A DNA stretch of 64,000 bases, from positions 2,538,501 through 2,602,500 of the forward strand of contig JAJTWR010000481.1 in assembly GCA_021613335.1 (NCBI GenBank), written 5' to 3'. The DNA comes from Whitmania pigra (taxonomy: Eukaryota > Annelida > Clitellata > Hirudinida > Haemopidae). Made by a program: the position numbers and the translations under genes. Shown here piece by piece: positions 36,244 through 49,826 of this stretch. The notes below the pieces were generated by a model that was not told where the DNA came from, searched no databases, and saw only the letters and a list, made by a program, of their open reading frames with translations. The number at the start of each line of letters is the position of its first letter. The first letter of the stretch is position 1.

Positions 36244-36925
36244 TTGCCGTCTATTTTTATGAAAATACCTTCTACAAAAAGTAAATGCACATTCTTGAAC
36301 ACTATGAAAAATAAGTTTCCTTGCTTCGTTGAGGGACGCAATGAGGATGAGGCAAAGTGTACGATTTGCGATATTTACTTGTCCGTTGCCATCAAAGGAG
36401 CTACTGACTTGGAGCGCCACTCTGACAGTGAGAGACATAGAAACCTAATCAATGTGTCCGCGTCATCGAACAAATTGACGTCTTTTTTTCAGCCTAATTA
36501 TTCAAAGGTGTTGGTTAAAGCGCATGCGGCTGAAGTCACTTTGGCATTTCATACAGTTTGTCAGCATCAGTCTTACAACTCGATGATCTGCACAGGTGAT
36601 TTGATGCACACATCATTTGAAGATTCTGAAATCGCTAAAAATATTGCTTGTGCAAAAAGAAAGACTGAAGCAATAATAAACCAGGTAATTGGCCCCCAAA
36701 CTGTTGATCAACTGGGTAAATCTTTAGGTTGCATTTCATATTCATATTCATTTCGGTCTTTCGACAGATGCTAGCAATCCTGGTTCACAGAAAATATTTC
36801 CGGTCTTTGTTCAATACTTCGACTGGAAGGAAGATGGAATCCAGACTAAAATTCTTGATGAACATTTTGATGCTCATTTTATCAGTCGGAGCTGAACATT
36901 TTTTAAGGGCATTTGAAATGTAGTT
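36244..36925 (+). mobile_element. hAT-superfamily transposase relic with TTF/BED-like zinc finger
   Basis: The ORF from about 36259 to 36774 encodes a zinc-finger segment with AKCTICDIYL and LERHSDSERHRN (a C-x2-C ... H-x7-H arrangement). It is followed by HAAEVTLAFHT and SEIAKNIACAKRKTEAI, typical of the N-terminal half of hAT-like transposases in invertebrates. After 36770 the frame breaks: the next recognisable piece, FDWKEDGIQTKILDEHFDAH, is in another frame. The catalytic half is absent. No terminal inverted repeats were recognised. Confidence 0.6.
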
Positions 36926-37446
36926 TCCAAATATTATAATTTAAAACCTCTCAATTGAAAATAAAATTGAGTCTGCTAACAACACTGCTGACAGTGCTAA
37001 CAAATCTCTTAACTTCAGCCACGCTAAAGACTAGGCTTTTGTCATTATATGTGTCTAATTTTATTGTGCCGTCACAAGTCCTAATAGCAAATTTTAGTTA
37101 TCGCATGAGGTAGCTTAATATTTATTTTTGACTTATTTATAGTATGATATAAATTTCCTGAAAAGTTTCTCAAATGTAGTACATTGTTAACATAAAATTA
37201 AATTTAAACAATAATTGAAAATTTTTCGAGTACCTATTTTGTTGCACATTCTTAAATATAGGCTATTCTTTTTTAAAATTAAAAGTTTACAAATTTATAC
37301 TCATATCTTTCAAAATATTAAGTGCTGTTTTAAAGAGATTTTTGGTCTGACATCTCATCTTACTCATTAGGAATACTTTTGGGTTTTGAGCTTCCGTTTG
37401 TTTTTCGGTAAATAAATATTTGCGGCGCTTAACTCGGAAATCAACA
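36926..37446. other. Intergenic region and importin alpha promoter
   Basis: AT-rich sequence with no ORF of note. The last 60 bp before the importin start are somewhat GC-richer (GCGGCGCTTAACTCGG) and probably hold the 5' UTR. No TATA box is evident. Confidence 0.4.
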
Positions 37447-40589
<3,143 letters not shown>

Positions 40590-41589
40590 ACAGATCAACT
40601 TTGTTTAATTTTGACTGTGTGAATGTGTATAATTTGAAAAAATTGTTACTGACCATCGTCATCCATAGTGGCAATATGGCAACCCTGTCCCTATCGTTCG
40701 ACTCGCCCGTGAATCAAAAGTGAATCCTATTTTGGTGCAATCAAATTGCTTGCCCGTCCGTCCCCATCCCGTTAAATGCTGGTGTCCCCTATGGATGATT
40801 GGTCACATCCCATATAATGCAAACGGATTGTAAAATCTTCACCCATTGACGAATATGTGATGCTTAAGTTTGATAACCTTAAATGACGCTTGGCAGGATT
40901 ACTCAGAAATGTAATGCGCAAGGCAACATTTTAAGTTGATCAGTTCGCTTTGTAATGAATAATAAGGAAAAACTTCAAAATGTTGCCCTTTTGTTGTGGT
41001 TATAGTTCAGATATTCAAGCGCTTGCTGTTTCTGAGAAAAAGGTTTTAAACGATATTACATGTGATATCTTTGATGTAAGGGTTTTCGGAAGCATGTGCA
41101 ATCACACTGATTTTGGTTGATTTAGGGTTTATGGTTTACCTAGTAACGTCCACGACTTTGTCCCTCACGATTTAGTGATGGCTACAGGTGATATTCGTAT
41201 GGGGTATTTGTCTATCCTTTTTCTGAGCGCAAGATATTTAAACGCTTGGACCTGAATGAGCATGAATTTTGCTTTGTCGGATGTCTGCGCTCTATGAAAC
41301 CCCAGACCAAATTCGAGATAAAAAAGTTCATAGTCATGTGGAAATTAATAAATGTAATGGGCAAATGGAAGAATTTCTCCAAGTCTCAGCGGGGGCATAG
41401 TCGAGTTTTTACACTCATAGTGAAGAGTATTTAATTCATTCTTAAGGAGATACAAAAAAGACCTATTACTCCTAGAGTATTATAAAAAGTTTAATTTAAA
41501 AAATGTAAGTAAGAAAGATTTGAAAGAATGTTATAACTGTTTTTATGATTAAAATAAATAAAGACATCGCCGTTGCTTCACGTAGAAGA
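40590..41589 (+). other. Importin alpha 3' region with a possible small gene
   Basis: An ATG at 40980 opens MLPFCCGYSSDIQALAVSEK and so on, reaching a good donor (GAT|GTAAGG) at 41075. A further open stretch (RKIFKRLDLNEHEFCFVGCL, about 41230-41434) lies downstream. AATAAA motifs occur near 41550. I could not join these pieces with consistent phase and recognise no family. It may be a decayed or species-specific gene, or long 3' UTR. Confidence 0.25.
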
Positions 41590-43462
41590 ATGGGATCCTT
41601 ATTGTTCTTGTCATATTTTGTCACAACGTTTATTTGTTTATCAACCCTAGAAGGTTTTTATTAATTAGTCTGTTCTTATTCACATTGGTGACAACGCGTG
41701 CATTTACAGTTTATTTCAGCTGCAAATAATACAAGGTGGGACAAATATCTCAAATTAATTAGTAAGAGTGTGTCGTTTTATGAAGATTGCCCAGAAAATG
41801 ATGCTGACTGCATGTGCCATGAAGGGTAATAACTATTGCAACTACGATTGTGAAATTTGAGTTGTGTGAATTCGTGTTACCTGTCTAAGATTAACATTTC
41901 ATGAAATCATTTCAGGCTAATGAACAATGATTTAGCTTCATTTGCACTAGGCATCACATATGAAACATTTACAAAGTCTAAAAACTTGGGAGTTCACTAT
42001 CAAGTTATTAATCATAAGCTCTACAGGCAGAAGGAATGCATTTTCCCATCAAGGTTGGGCAAGGCTAAGTACTTTATCATTATTGTTTTCCAATTCTAAT
42101 CAGGAATTGATTTAAATATCAGATGCAAAGGTGTGGAGCATTTCATCATGGAAATAATTGAAGAACTCCCCAATATGGAATTCATCATTAATGTTTATGA
42201 CAATCCACAAGTTTCCAAACACAGTCCCAAATATCCTGTGTTTTCTTTTAGTAAAGTTGTGAGTATCTCATATGAAGTCATTATTTTAAAGTAACATAAA
42301 ATTGCATCTAGTATTACATTTAGGTTTCCGATTACTGGGACATTACATATCCAGCTTGGACATTTTGGGAAGGTGGACCAGCAGTATGGCCAATTTACCC
42401 TGTAGGACTTGGAAGATGGGATGAACAAAGAAAATTAATCTTAAAGTGACAAATTGTTTTCTAAACTGTTAGTGTTGGTGATAGTTTTGTGGTTAATTTA
42501 TGATATTCTGAATACAGGGAAGCATCTAAATGGGAATGGAAGCAGAAAGAGGAGAAAGCATTTTTCAGAGGGTCTAGGACAAGTTCTGAGAGAGATCCTC
42601 TTATTCTTCTTTCAAGGGCAGAATCTAACCTTGTTGATGCACAGTATACCAAAAATCAAGCCTGGAAATCTGATAAAGTACTTTACTTTTACATCTGTTA
42701 ATTCGTTACCTTTGTTATGAAGGGCATTTTTTTAAAATGTCAATTAGTCTACGATAATTCATCCAAATAACTTGGGGATTTCAATTTTTTTTTCAATATT
42801 TATATTCCACAATTTGTTTACAGGATACTCTTGGAATGCCTCCTGCTGGGGAAATAAAACTGGAGAATCATTGTCCTTATAAGTATGATGAATTAGCTGA
42901 AAAATATGAACTTGGACTAAATTATTTGAACTGTTATTGCAGATATCTTTTCAACTTTAGAGGTGTAGCTGCGAGCTTTAGATTCAAGCACCTCTTTCTC
43001 TGTGGTTCCTTAGTTTTCCATGTTGGAGATGAATGGATTGAGTTTTTCTACCCATCACTCAGGCCTTGGGTTCACTACATACCAGTGAAAAAAGACCTAT
43101 CTGATGCAAAGTTATTAATAACTATAACGTCTTTTACAAGTACATTTGATATACCTTTAAAATGGTCATTATTTTGATGCAGGGAATTAATTTATTTTGC
43201 CAAGGAGAATGATCGTGTTGCAGAAGAAATTGCACAAAGGTTAGGCTGCATTTTATTTAATTCCAATTGATTAATGGTGACTGTACTGGAATGAACTCAT
43301 AATATTTTAAGGGGAAGAGATTTTATCAAATCACACCTGAGAATGGATGATGTAATCTGCTATTGGAAAAAACTGCTAACGAGGTATAGTCTCCTGCTCA
43401 AATGGAGAACTGTCAGAGACAAATCCCTCATCGATGTAAATACTCACAGGGATGAATTATGA
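41590..43462 (+). CDS. POGLUT1: Protein O-glucosyltransferase 1 (POGLUT1/Rumi, CAP10 domain), 10 exons
   Basis: ER-lumen enzyme that adds O-glucose (and xylose) to serines in EGF repeats, notably of Notch. Exons: 41590-41653, 41720-41825, 41916-42053, 42123-42258, 42324-42445, 42518-42677, 42824-42882, 42943-43110, 43183-43239, 43312-43462. They give 386 residues (human about 392) with all phases consistent. Exon 1 is a signal peptide ([18 protein letters not shown]). Conserved CAP10 landmarks follow: [73 protein letters not shown] and WVHYIPVK. The protein ends THRDEL, an RDEL-type ER-retention signal where human has KTEL. The 60-bp intron 42883-42942 is open in frame. Confidence 0.95.
42883..42942 (+). 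other. 60-bp stop-free intron in POGLUT1
   Basis: GTATGATG ... TTATTGCAG interrupts the invariant HCPYK|YLFNFRG run. Its length is a multiple of three and it contains no in-frame stop, so retention would insert 20 residues. Confidence 0.7.
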
Positions 43463-44575
43463 GCAGCTATGACTGATGCTTTGTTGCACATTCCATTTAA
43501 AAAGTTTTCATTTCATATCAGAAGATCGTGTGTTATTCAGCATTTTGAGTGGTTTGGATTACACATGAATAACGTTAGAGTATGATTGTTTCTTGATTAC
43601 CTTCCATGAATGTATTGCCATAGTTTATAGTCATTTGTTGGGCAGTTTCAAGATGATATATTGCAGTACAAAGATCAGCTCTCATTTTGCAAATATTTCA
43701 ACTTCCATATCAATTGTTCCAAGAATCTTTGAAGATATAACCAATAAGAACTTTAACTCAAAATTGTCAATGTCTCTTTAGTTGTAAAGCTTCTTCTCTT
43801 TTTCTTGGATTGAAATTTATTTTTGTCAGTAACTTTAAACTCCTCTTGTAGTTATGCCTCATGCCAAACAGCGTGTTGTGTTCAGTTTCTTTAGCATCAC
43901 AATGGAGCATCACTACTTGGCATATCATATCTGTTAATGTTGTGTCTAAAATACTTGTGCATAGCTTGCACATTGAAAAAAACATTGAAAAACTTTACTT
44001 AACTGTTGCAACTCAGCCATGTCATGTCAATCTGATATTGAAAAGCAAAACAGTAATGATAATGGCTCTCTGTTAGATGTTTATTGCATCTAAGTTAAGA
44101 AATATATATGGCATGTATAGGACTACTAAGAATGGGCTGAGGGAGAAAGTACCCAGGGCCCCGTCAATTTTTTAGCTCCAGCTTTGGTTTTTAAAAATTA
44201 ATTTTTCTTTTATTTTACCTCTGGCTGCTCTGCTAAGGTGTTCTAAGAATCATGGGTAACAATAATGTTAGGGGTTGAGCGGCTATTATCATTGACATCA
44301 AAATGTTGAGAAAAACAATAATAAGTGTGTGCTCTTAACTATTGATTACTGGAAATTGTGCAAACTCTGAAAATTGATGGCCGTTTTTCTTTCAATCTGT
44401 GCCATTTCACTCGTTACTTATGGTTTAAGAATTGTGTTTCGACTCGCTACAATATTAATAGGTATATTTGGCAACCAGATTTTATCATATATGATGATTT
44501 TGTCATACGGAATGTTATATCAGGTATAAAATTAATGCCTGTGAGACTCTACAAATGCCTCAATATATTTTTATT
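43463..44575 (+). other. POGLUT1 3' flank, non-coding
   Basis: AT-rich sequence without recognisable exons. The ORFs at 43593-43781, 43861-44076 and 43767-43985 have no family features. Confidence 0.4.
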
Positions 44576-44985
44576 GAGTTCAGATGGCCAATTCGGATTC
44601 AGTAAAGGTCACTCAACTTCAGCGGCGCTGATATAACTACATTGCTGAATCAATTGATCAAAATAAAAATCCCATCGCCATATTTCTGTACCCAACAAAA
44701 TCTTAAACACGCCTTTCTCCTAAGAAAATTGGACCTTTATCACCTTGGAGTAGTTCAAAAGCTACTTATGACAAATAGAAGACAAGTCTACTTTTTGAGC
44801 TCAACTTCACTAGTTCAACAATGCACCTGTGGCGTACCCCCAAAGCTCCCTTCTGGGTCCACTTTTCATTACTTATGTTAATGAATCCTGTTGTGTTTAT
44901 GAGTTCTTCGATTTCATCTTATTTGCTGATGGCACTAATTTGCTCTGTTCGGCAGATAATCTGCAAACTCTGATGTAAATATTAA
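44576..44985 (+). mobile_element. Decayed non-LTR retrotransposon reverse transcriptase fragment
   Basis: Successive frames spell RT-like blocks in the right order: QFGFSKGHSTSAALI, LLNQLI, then QKLLMTNRRQVYFLSS, CTCGVP, GPLFITYVNE and FADGTNLLCSADNLQTL. These resemble the fingers/palm region of Jockey/CR1-like elements (QFGFR-GHST, GVPQGS-LGPLLF, FADDT). Several frameshifts are present, and the catalytic FADD reads FADG, so it is non-functional. Confidence 0.6.
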
Positions 44986-45279
44986 TTGTAAGTTTGCAAT
45001 ATAACATTAGCCATTCTAATAATATCCGAAATCTTATTGGGTAGCAGCGACAGCAAATGTGCTCACCATATAATTCGAAACAGGAGCTTATTAAGTATTT
45101 GTTAAGACATGCTAACCCATATGGATTAGAGGAAAATTTCCGTTAAGCTTTAGTCGGGGTGGTGCATTCATCCTTACCTTGCGCGTAATCCGAACAGGAC
45201 TTGCTGCTGTTGGACTCTTCCAGATAAAAATAAACACGAACATGGAACTGCGTTCCAGCAGTCAGGCAAATTGAACATA

Positions 45280-46368
45280 ATGTGGAACTTAATTTTGTAC
45301 GTTTTGGCTATAGTAACCTCTTTGGCTCTGTATTATTTCTACGACGAAAACGACGAAAGAGATCAAACCAAAAATGGCGATGGTCAGAAACCGGAGACCC
45401 CAATCAAGGCACAAGACCAACGATCCAGCATAGGGAGTTTCTGGAGCAGTTTCAGTTCAGATGAACGAGACGAACTCAACCTCTACGAAAGGTTTTCATC
45501 TCTCGACGAGATCACAGCTGCTTGCAGATCTGCTGGCCTAGAAGAGTGCGGATTAATATTTGGCGTTGATTTTACGGCAAGCAACGAGTGGCAAGGCAAA
45601 CGAAGCTTTGGTCAGGGATGCCTTCACAAGACCTCTGGAAGCAAGATTTACAATCCCTACCAAAAGGTCATGTGGGCTCTGGGTCAAACTCTAGCACCAC
45701 TCACTGAGAGTGGTAAAAGTTTTGCTTATGGTTTTGGTGATTATGAAACAAGGGATAAGGATGTGTTTTTTCTAAAGCGATCCAACCAATCATATCAGTT
45801 GAGCCTCAATGAGATATTAGAATGCTATAACCATGTAAGCTCCACTGTTTACTATGGGGGCCCAACAAGTTTTGCAGCCATCATCAGCAAAGCAGTTGCT
45901 ATAACATCAGAATCACACAAAAAGTACCACATTCTTGTGATAATAACCGATGGTCAGCTAGCCGAAGAAAACATTACAGAAACCGAAGAAATGATTGTCA
46001 AGGCATCCCAGTATCCTTTGAGCATCATAATTGTTGGAGTAGGAGATGGGCCATGGGATATATTGCTGAGTTTGGAAGAGAGAAATCTTGATCGGAGAAA
46101 ATTTCCCAATATCAAGTTTGTTGACTACCACAAGACTACGCACAAAGTCAAACATCCCGACGTTGTGCTTGTCTTGAATGCTCTTTTTGACTTACCAAAC
46201 CAGTACAAACAGATTGTAGATCTCGGCTACATAAATAGATGTGCAGACTCGTGCTCTCTTTTGTCGTATTCAAGTATTTTAGAACACTCCTCATCTTCTG
46301 TCTCTGTCTCAAGCAAGGCATCCTGGCTGGCAAAACTCAAACAAAAAATAACTAATCCCTTGAAATGA
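45280..46368 (+). CDS. Membrane-anchored copine-type vWA domain protein (RGLG-like, no RING), intronless
   Basis: A single ORF of 362 codons starting at ATG 45280 (the codon at 45271 is TTG). Residues 1-20 form a hydrophobic anchor (MWNLILYVLAIVTSLALYYF), followed by a Ser/charged linker. From about residue 70 a copine/RGLG vWA domain runs to about 330: YERFSSLDEITAACRSAGL, IFGVDFTASNEWQGKRSFG, NPYQKVMWALGQTL, FAYGFGDYETRDKDVF, GGPTSFAAIISKA, HILVIITDGQL and PLSIIIVGVGDGPWD. The metal-site DFTAS is intact (D-x-T-x-S, a MIDAS-like motif). The order matches plant and animal RGLG/copine proteins, but neither C2 domains nor a C-terminal RING are present; the tail is Ser-rich and basic. The lack of introns contrasts with all neighbours and suggests a retrocopy or compact lineage-specific gene. 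A 10-codon uORF starts at 45242. Confidence 0.85.
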   Translation: MWNLILYVLAIVTSLALYYFYDENDERDQTKNGDGQKPETPIKAQDQRSSIGSFWSSFSSDERDELNLYERFSSLDEITAACRSAGLEECGLIFGVDFTASNEWQGKRSFGQGCLHKTSGSKIYNPYQKVMWALGQTLAPLTESGKSFAYGFGDYETRDKDVFFLKRSNQSYQLSLNEILECYNHVSSTVYYGGPTSFAAIISKAVAITSESHKKYHILVIITDGQLAEENITETEEMIVKASQYPLSIIIVGVGDGPWDILLSLEERNLDRRKFPNIKFVDYHKTTHKVKHPDVVLVLNALFDLPNQYKQIVDLGYINRCADSCSLLSYSSILEHSSSSVSVSSKASWLAKLKQKITNPLK

Positions 46369-46373
46369 ATAAA
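46368..46373 (+). terminator. Poly(A) signal overlapping the stop codon of the vWA gene
   Basis: The final A of TGA (46366-46368) is the first base of AATAAA, so the 3' UTR would be very short. Transcription converges on UQCR10. Confidence 0.45.
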
Positions 46374-46517
46374 AATGTTTAATGTCAGTTTCAACACAGT
46401 GTATCCTGTCAAGCTTGGTTGTAATAGTTCTAGTTATGTTTTTTGTTTGGAAAAAATGACCCCTTCTTACGCAGCTGAAAATGTGCCTGAAAGATAAATA
46501 AGCCAAGTCGTGAAGAA

Positions 46518-46523
46518 TTTATT
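46518..46523 (-). terminator. Poly(A) signal of UQCR10
   Basis: TTTATT on the plus strand (AATAAA on the minus), about 100 bp after the UQCR10 stop codon. Confidence 0.5.
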
Positions 46524-46620
46524 TGTGGAAGCCAGTTTCTTTTCAGCTTTGTATTTATGGCACAAAGTAAAACATCGTCATTGAGTACAAATCCATGCCG
46601 ACTACAAGCTTCTGCGGGTT

Positions 46621-46877
46621 TCACTTCTCTTCCGTCTTTATGTGCTTGTACAGCTTCTGCAAAGTTAAATATTCCGATATACACAGTGACACCGCAATCT
46701 AAAATAACTCTATAAATGAATAGTAAATAATTAACTCACTCCTTGATTAATTTTCTCGAACAGATAATCAACTCCATGGTCAAAAAATCTTTCAAATGCG
46801 TAAGCCCCGACAACACATGTCAGAACGAAAGTTGAGGTTCTTTTCATAAACCTGTTGTAGACCGTAACAAGAACCAT
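46621..46877 (-). CDS. UQCR10: Cytochrome b-c1 complex subunit 9 (UQCR10/QCR9), 2 exons
   Basis: Exons 46877-46740 and 46656-46621, joined in phase 0, encode 57 residues (human about 63). This is the small single-span subunit of mitochondrial complex III that packs near cytochrome c1. Visible: a short N-terminus, the transmembrane run KRTSTFVLTCVVGAYAFERF, FDHGVDYLFEKINQG as in the family's FDQGAD-INEG, and the C-terminal KLYKHIKTEEK. The donor is GGA|GTGAGT and the acceptor TTTGCAG. Confidence 0.93.
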
Positions 46878-46961
46878 TTTGCTAAATCGAAGGTCAGCGA
46901 TGAAAGACAACGGACAATCGCGAATTAAAACAACAAAGATAAGCGAGTTAGAGAACGGCAA

Positions 46962-47382
46962 AATTTCTTAAAGTAAATTTCAAGTAAAAATTGGAATAAA
47001 GTAATGTACCATGACGTTAAATAATTTAATTCTAAAATTAAAAATGTTTTATCTTTTAACCTGGAGTTCTTAACACTAAATTTGTTTCGACAGCAATAAT
47101 CGACTAAGAAATAGGATTCTACTTTTGTTCCTGATGTTATAATGATGATTAAGACAATTTCTTAAAATTATCGAAGTCTGGAAAGATGATGGTGTTTCGA
47201 AGTGTTCTGCTCTTTGCCCCTAATTAGAACTTAACGATTCTGCGGGGATGTAGAAATTCATGCAAGCATAAAAAAACATTTGTGGTGTATCTCAATAGTA
47301 AAAATTCAATAGATTAAATTACTTCTTCCAGGCTATCGAGTATTGTTTTCAAATTAGTGTTTCCAATTAGAAACAAATGCTC
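46962..47382. other. Intergenic, no gene seen
   Basis: AT-rich sequence between the UQCR10 5' end and the TATA box of the next plus-strand gene. No supported exon. Confidence 0.4.
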
Positions 47383-47390
47383 TATAAAAG
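47383..47390 (+). promoter_or_regulatory. TATA box of small secreted peptide gene A
   Basis: TATAAAAG, 44 bp upstream of the ATG at 47427. This predicts a start site near 47413 and a very short 5' UTR. Confidence 0.55.
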
Positions 47391-47426
47391 ACTGTCTTGA
47401 TATGCTAGCTGCAAATAAAATAAAAC

Positions 47427-47755
47427 ATGAAATTTATTATTCCAATGATTTTAATCTTTTTGAGCTGTCTGTCGGAAAGGACAGAGCAACTTCTCTTTCC
47501 TGACGAAACTTTTCCATTGGAGTTTTGTTAGAATATTCTGAAATTAATTTACTTAAAATAATCGGCTTAACTGACTTCCTGCGAATTTGCTACAGTTGAT
47601 GATTCTAATGCAGTCCCTTCACTCCTACCATCTCTGTCCACGTTTACAGCAAGTGAGATCGTTATAATTGAATTAATGATGAAAATTAATTCTTTACATT
47701 TTCCCATTTCTCAGGCACAATTTTAGTTTCATCCTACTTGTGGTTGATCCATTGA
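47427..47755 (+). CDS. Small secreted peptide A (65 residues, 3 exons)
   Basis: Exons 47427-47526, 47596-47652 and 47715-47755 join with consistent phase (1, 1). The first encodes a signal peptide MKFIIPMILIFLSCLSERTE followed by QLLFPDETFPLEF. The second adds a Ser/Pro/Leu-rich stretch and the third a short hydrophobic tail (STILVSSYLWLIH) before TGA. The layout (TATA box, signal exon ending in phase 1, LLFPD just after the signal) parallels the gene at 49.37 kb. No family was recognised. Exons 2 and 3 are short and less certain than exon 1. Confidence 0.45.
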
Positions 47756-49318
47756 GAAGAAACAACTTAAGTACGCATGGATAGAAGATTTACATCTTTT
47801 GATTTCCATGAATTAATTACATCAAACCTGAACATGCAACTTTTGTCTCATTAAACAATTAAAACAATTTTTGAACGAAAGCATTTTATTATTTTATGTA
47901 AGCTTTGGCAAAGAATCAAATATCACAATTAGAGTTAATTATTTATTCAATAATAAGTCACAAAGTTGACTTGTCCCAAACGAACCCAAAAATTTCATAA
48001 CCGTTTAATGGAGAGGAACAAATCTTTTAGAAACGAAACATACAACAGTGACAGTATTGATTCGTGAACTTTCATTTTTCATAACTTTATTTTTGATAAC
48101 AAATGCAATTCTATAATTTAAGCAGGAGTTGTATTTTTTACAAGATAAGAATTTGACCAAAAAGATAAAGATCAACTTCGCTGGACGACTTGAGAGTCGA
48201 TCAAGGCTGAGACATGGAAGTACACGAAAATCAATTTAAAGATCCACAATAAAATTTGTGACCAGTTAAAAAAGTTCAGTTATAACTTACAACTATTTAG
48301 TTAACGAAAACTGATGCGTGTAGCCTTAATTGGTGTTTTGCTGGCTCAGGATTTTGTTCGCTTCAGCATTTAGAAAGTTTCATTCACGAAGAATTTGTTC
48401 CCTTCGGACATTGCTTATAAACTATTCTAGGGTGAATATATATTAACATAATCTTTATTCTATTTTTGAACTTTAGCAAACAAATAAACTAGAACAATTA
48501 CTTGTAAGTATTAATTAGCAACATACTATTTTGAGATTAAAAATGTTATATTTTGATTTGAAACACTTTGTTAGAGATAAATACTTGAGTAATAACACAA
48601 ATGATACAGACTTTAAAAAAAGGTAGATGACGTAATAGTTTGCATTTGTCGATATTCTGATTAATATTTTGAAGATCTTTTGCAAAGTTCAAATTTCATT
48701 TTCATCAACCAAAGTCTTCGAATGCCTTTGAAAATAAAAACTGACGTCAAAGTTAATTGATGTAGATCTTAATAAATTAAAAGTCTCTAAAGCCATCTTT
48801 CAGACGTGTTTGATACGATCCCAGATGAGATCTCTGCTGTACAAAGAGACTCAAAATCGTTAAAGCAGTTGCTCCGAGCTACTTCAAAATATTTCCTAAC
48901 ATTAAGAGCAAAAGCAAAGTTGTTGCAAGAAAATGATTCTAATAAAATTAGTTTAAAATAGACTTGACACGAAATTCTTGGAGATGGGGGCCATTTGAAA
49001 TTCAGCTTTTAGACGTGGAAATCAAAATAAATAAATAAATAACTTAATTATTTAAATAAATAAAAAATAACTGAATGAAACCATCAATAAATTCCACAGT
49101 TATTTATTTATTTGTATCTGACTAAGCATATAAGTTAAGCTTAACCCTTTTATATGAAATGTTTTAGTCCGCTTCTGTCTCAAAGTGCAATAAATAAATT
49201 TTCCAGGATAGCTTCTGGCTGAAAGATGATATTTTCCTAGTAATTCCAATAGGTATTTCCAATTAAAATGGACTCGCAGTAATTTGAATACTGACCAGGT
49301 CATTAGAGTGCTGAATGT
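47756..49318. other. Intergenic between the two secreted-peptide genes; one possible exon
   Basis: AT-rich sequence. A plus-strand block at 48804-48961, preceded by CATCTTTCAG, is open from VFDTIPDEISAVQRD to a TAG (about 51 codons, Lys/Leu-rich). Its entry phase (1) equals that of the exons following the signal exons of the flanking genes. No matching signal exon was found, so it may be a dead or unrelated copy. Confidence 0.3.
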
Positions 49319-49325
49319 TATAAAA
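49319..49325 (+). promoter_or_regulatory. TATA box of small secreted peptide gene B
   Basis: TATAAAA about 54 bp upstream of the ATG at 49373 and 33 bp upstream of the in-frame ATG at 49352. The position favours transcription start just before or at the upstream ATG. Confidence 0.55.
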
Positions 49326-49372
49326 ACAGAGCAAATCTTCAATCCAATGGTATGGAAGAGTTGGATCTCAAG

Positions 49373-49768
49373 ATGAAGAACTTGTGCCTGTTCTCCTTTC
49401 TTCTGGTCATTGTTTGTCTTGTCGACCAAAGTCAAGCATTTCTATTGCCCGATGCTAAAGTTGAATCACGTAAGATTTTGTAATTGCTGTAACTTATAAT
49501 TGTAGAAGGCGTTCTTAAAAATCATCTATGACTTATTGTAGGTCGAAGTGTTGGCCAAAGTAACCAGGAGATAAAAGCTCTGAGAGTAATGAATTGATTT
49601 TTATGTTTGTTCTGAAATCATTAAAGTCGATTAATTGGAAATATAATTAACATTCGACAATTTCAGGATTTGTACGTCTGTTGCAGAAGCTTCGTCAAAG
49701 GATGTTCGAAGGAAAACTTTGACAACTTCATTCTGAGGAGCTCAGATCTGCTACTAGAGAAGAAATGA
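49373..49768 (+). CDS. Small secreted cysteine-containing peptide B (80 residues, 3 exons)
   Basis: Exons 49373-49469, 49542-49585 and 49667-49768. Phases 1 and 0 agree. MKNLCLFSFLLVIVCLVDQS is a clear signal peptide. The mature part starts near AFLLPDAKVES, then RSVGQSNQEIKALR, and exon 3 encodes DLYVCCRSFVKGCSKENF and a Leu/Ser-rich end (LLLEKK). Three cysteines (CC and C) lie in the mature region, an odd number that leaves one free or dimerising. An in-frame ATG at 49352 would add seven residues (MEELDLK). Small size, TATA promoter and signal peptide suggest a secreted effector or hormone-like peptide; the actual role is unknown. Confidence 0.65.
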
Positions 49769-49826
49769 GATTTAAAACCTCATTAAGATCGTTAATTAAT
49801 TGTTCACTTATCAAATATTTCCTTTC

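Noticed and set aside
48311..48370. Signal-like start MRVALIGVLLAQDF
   Set aside because: Stops after 19 codons, and no donor gives a usable phase to join the 48804 frame.
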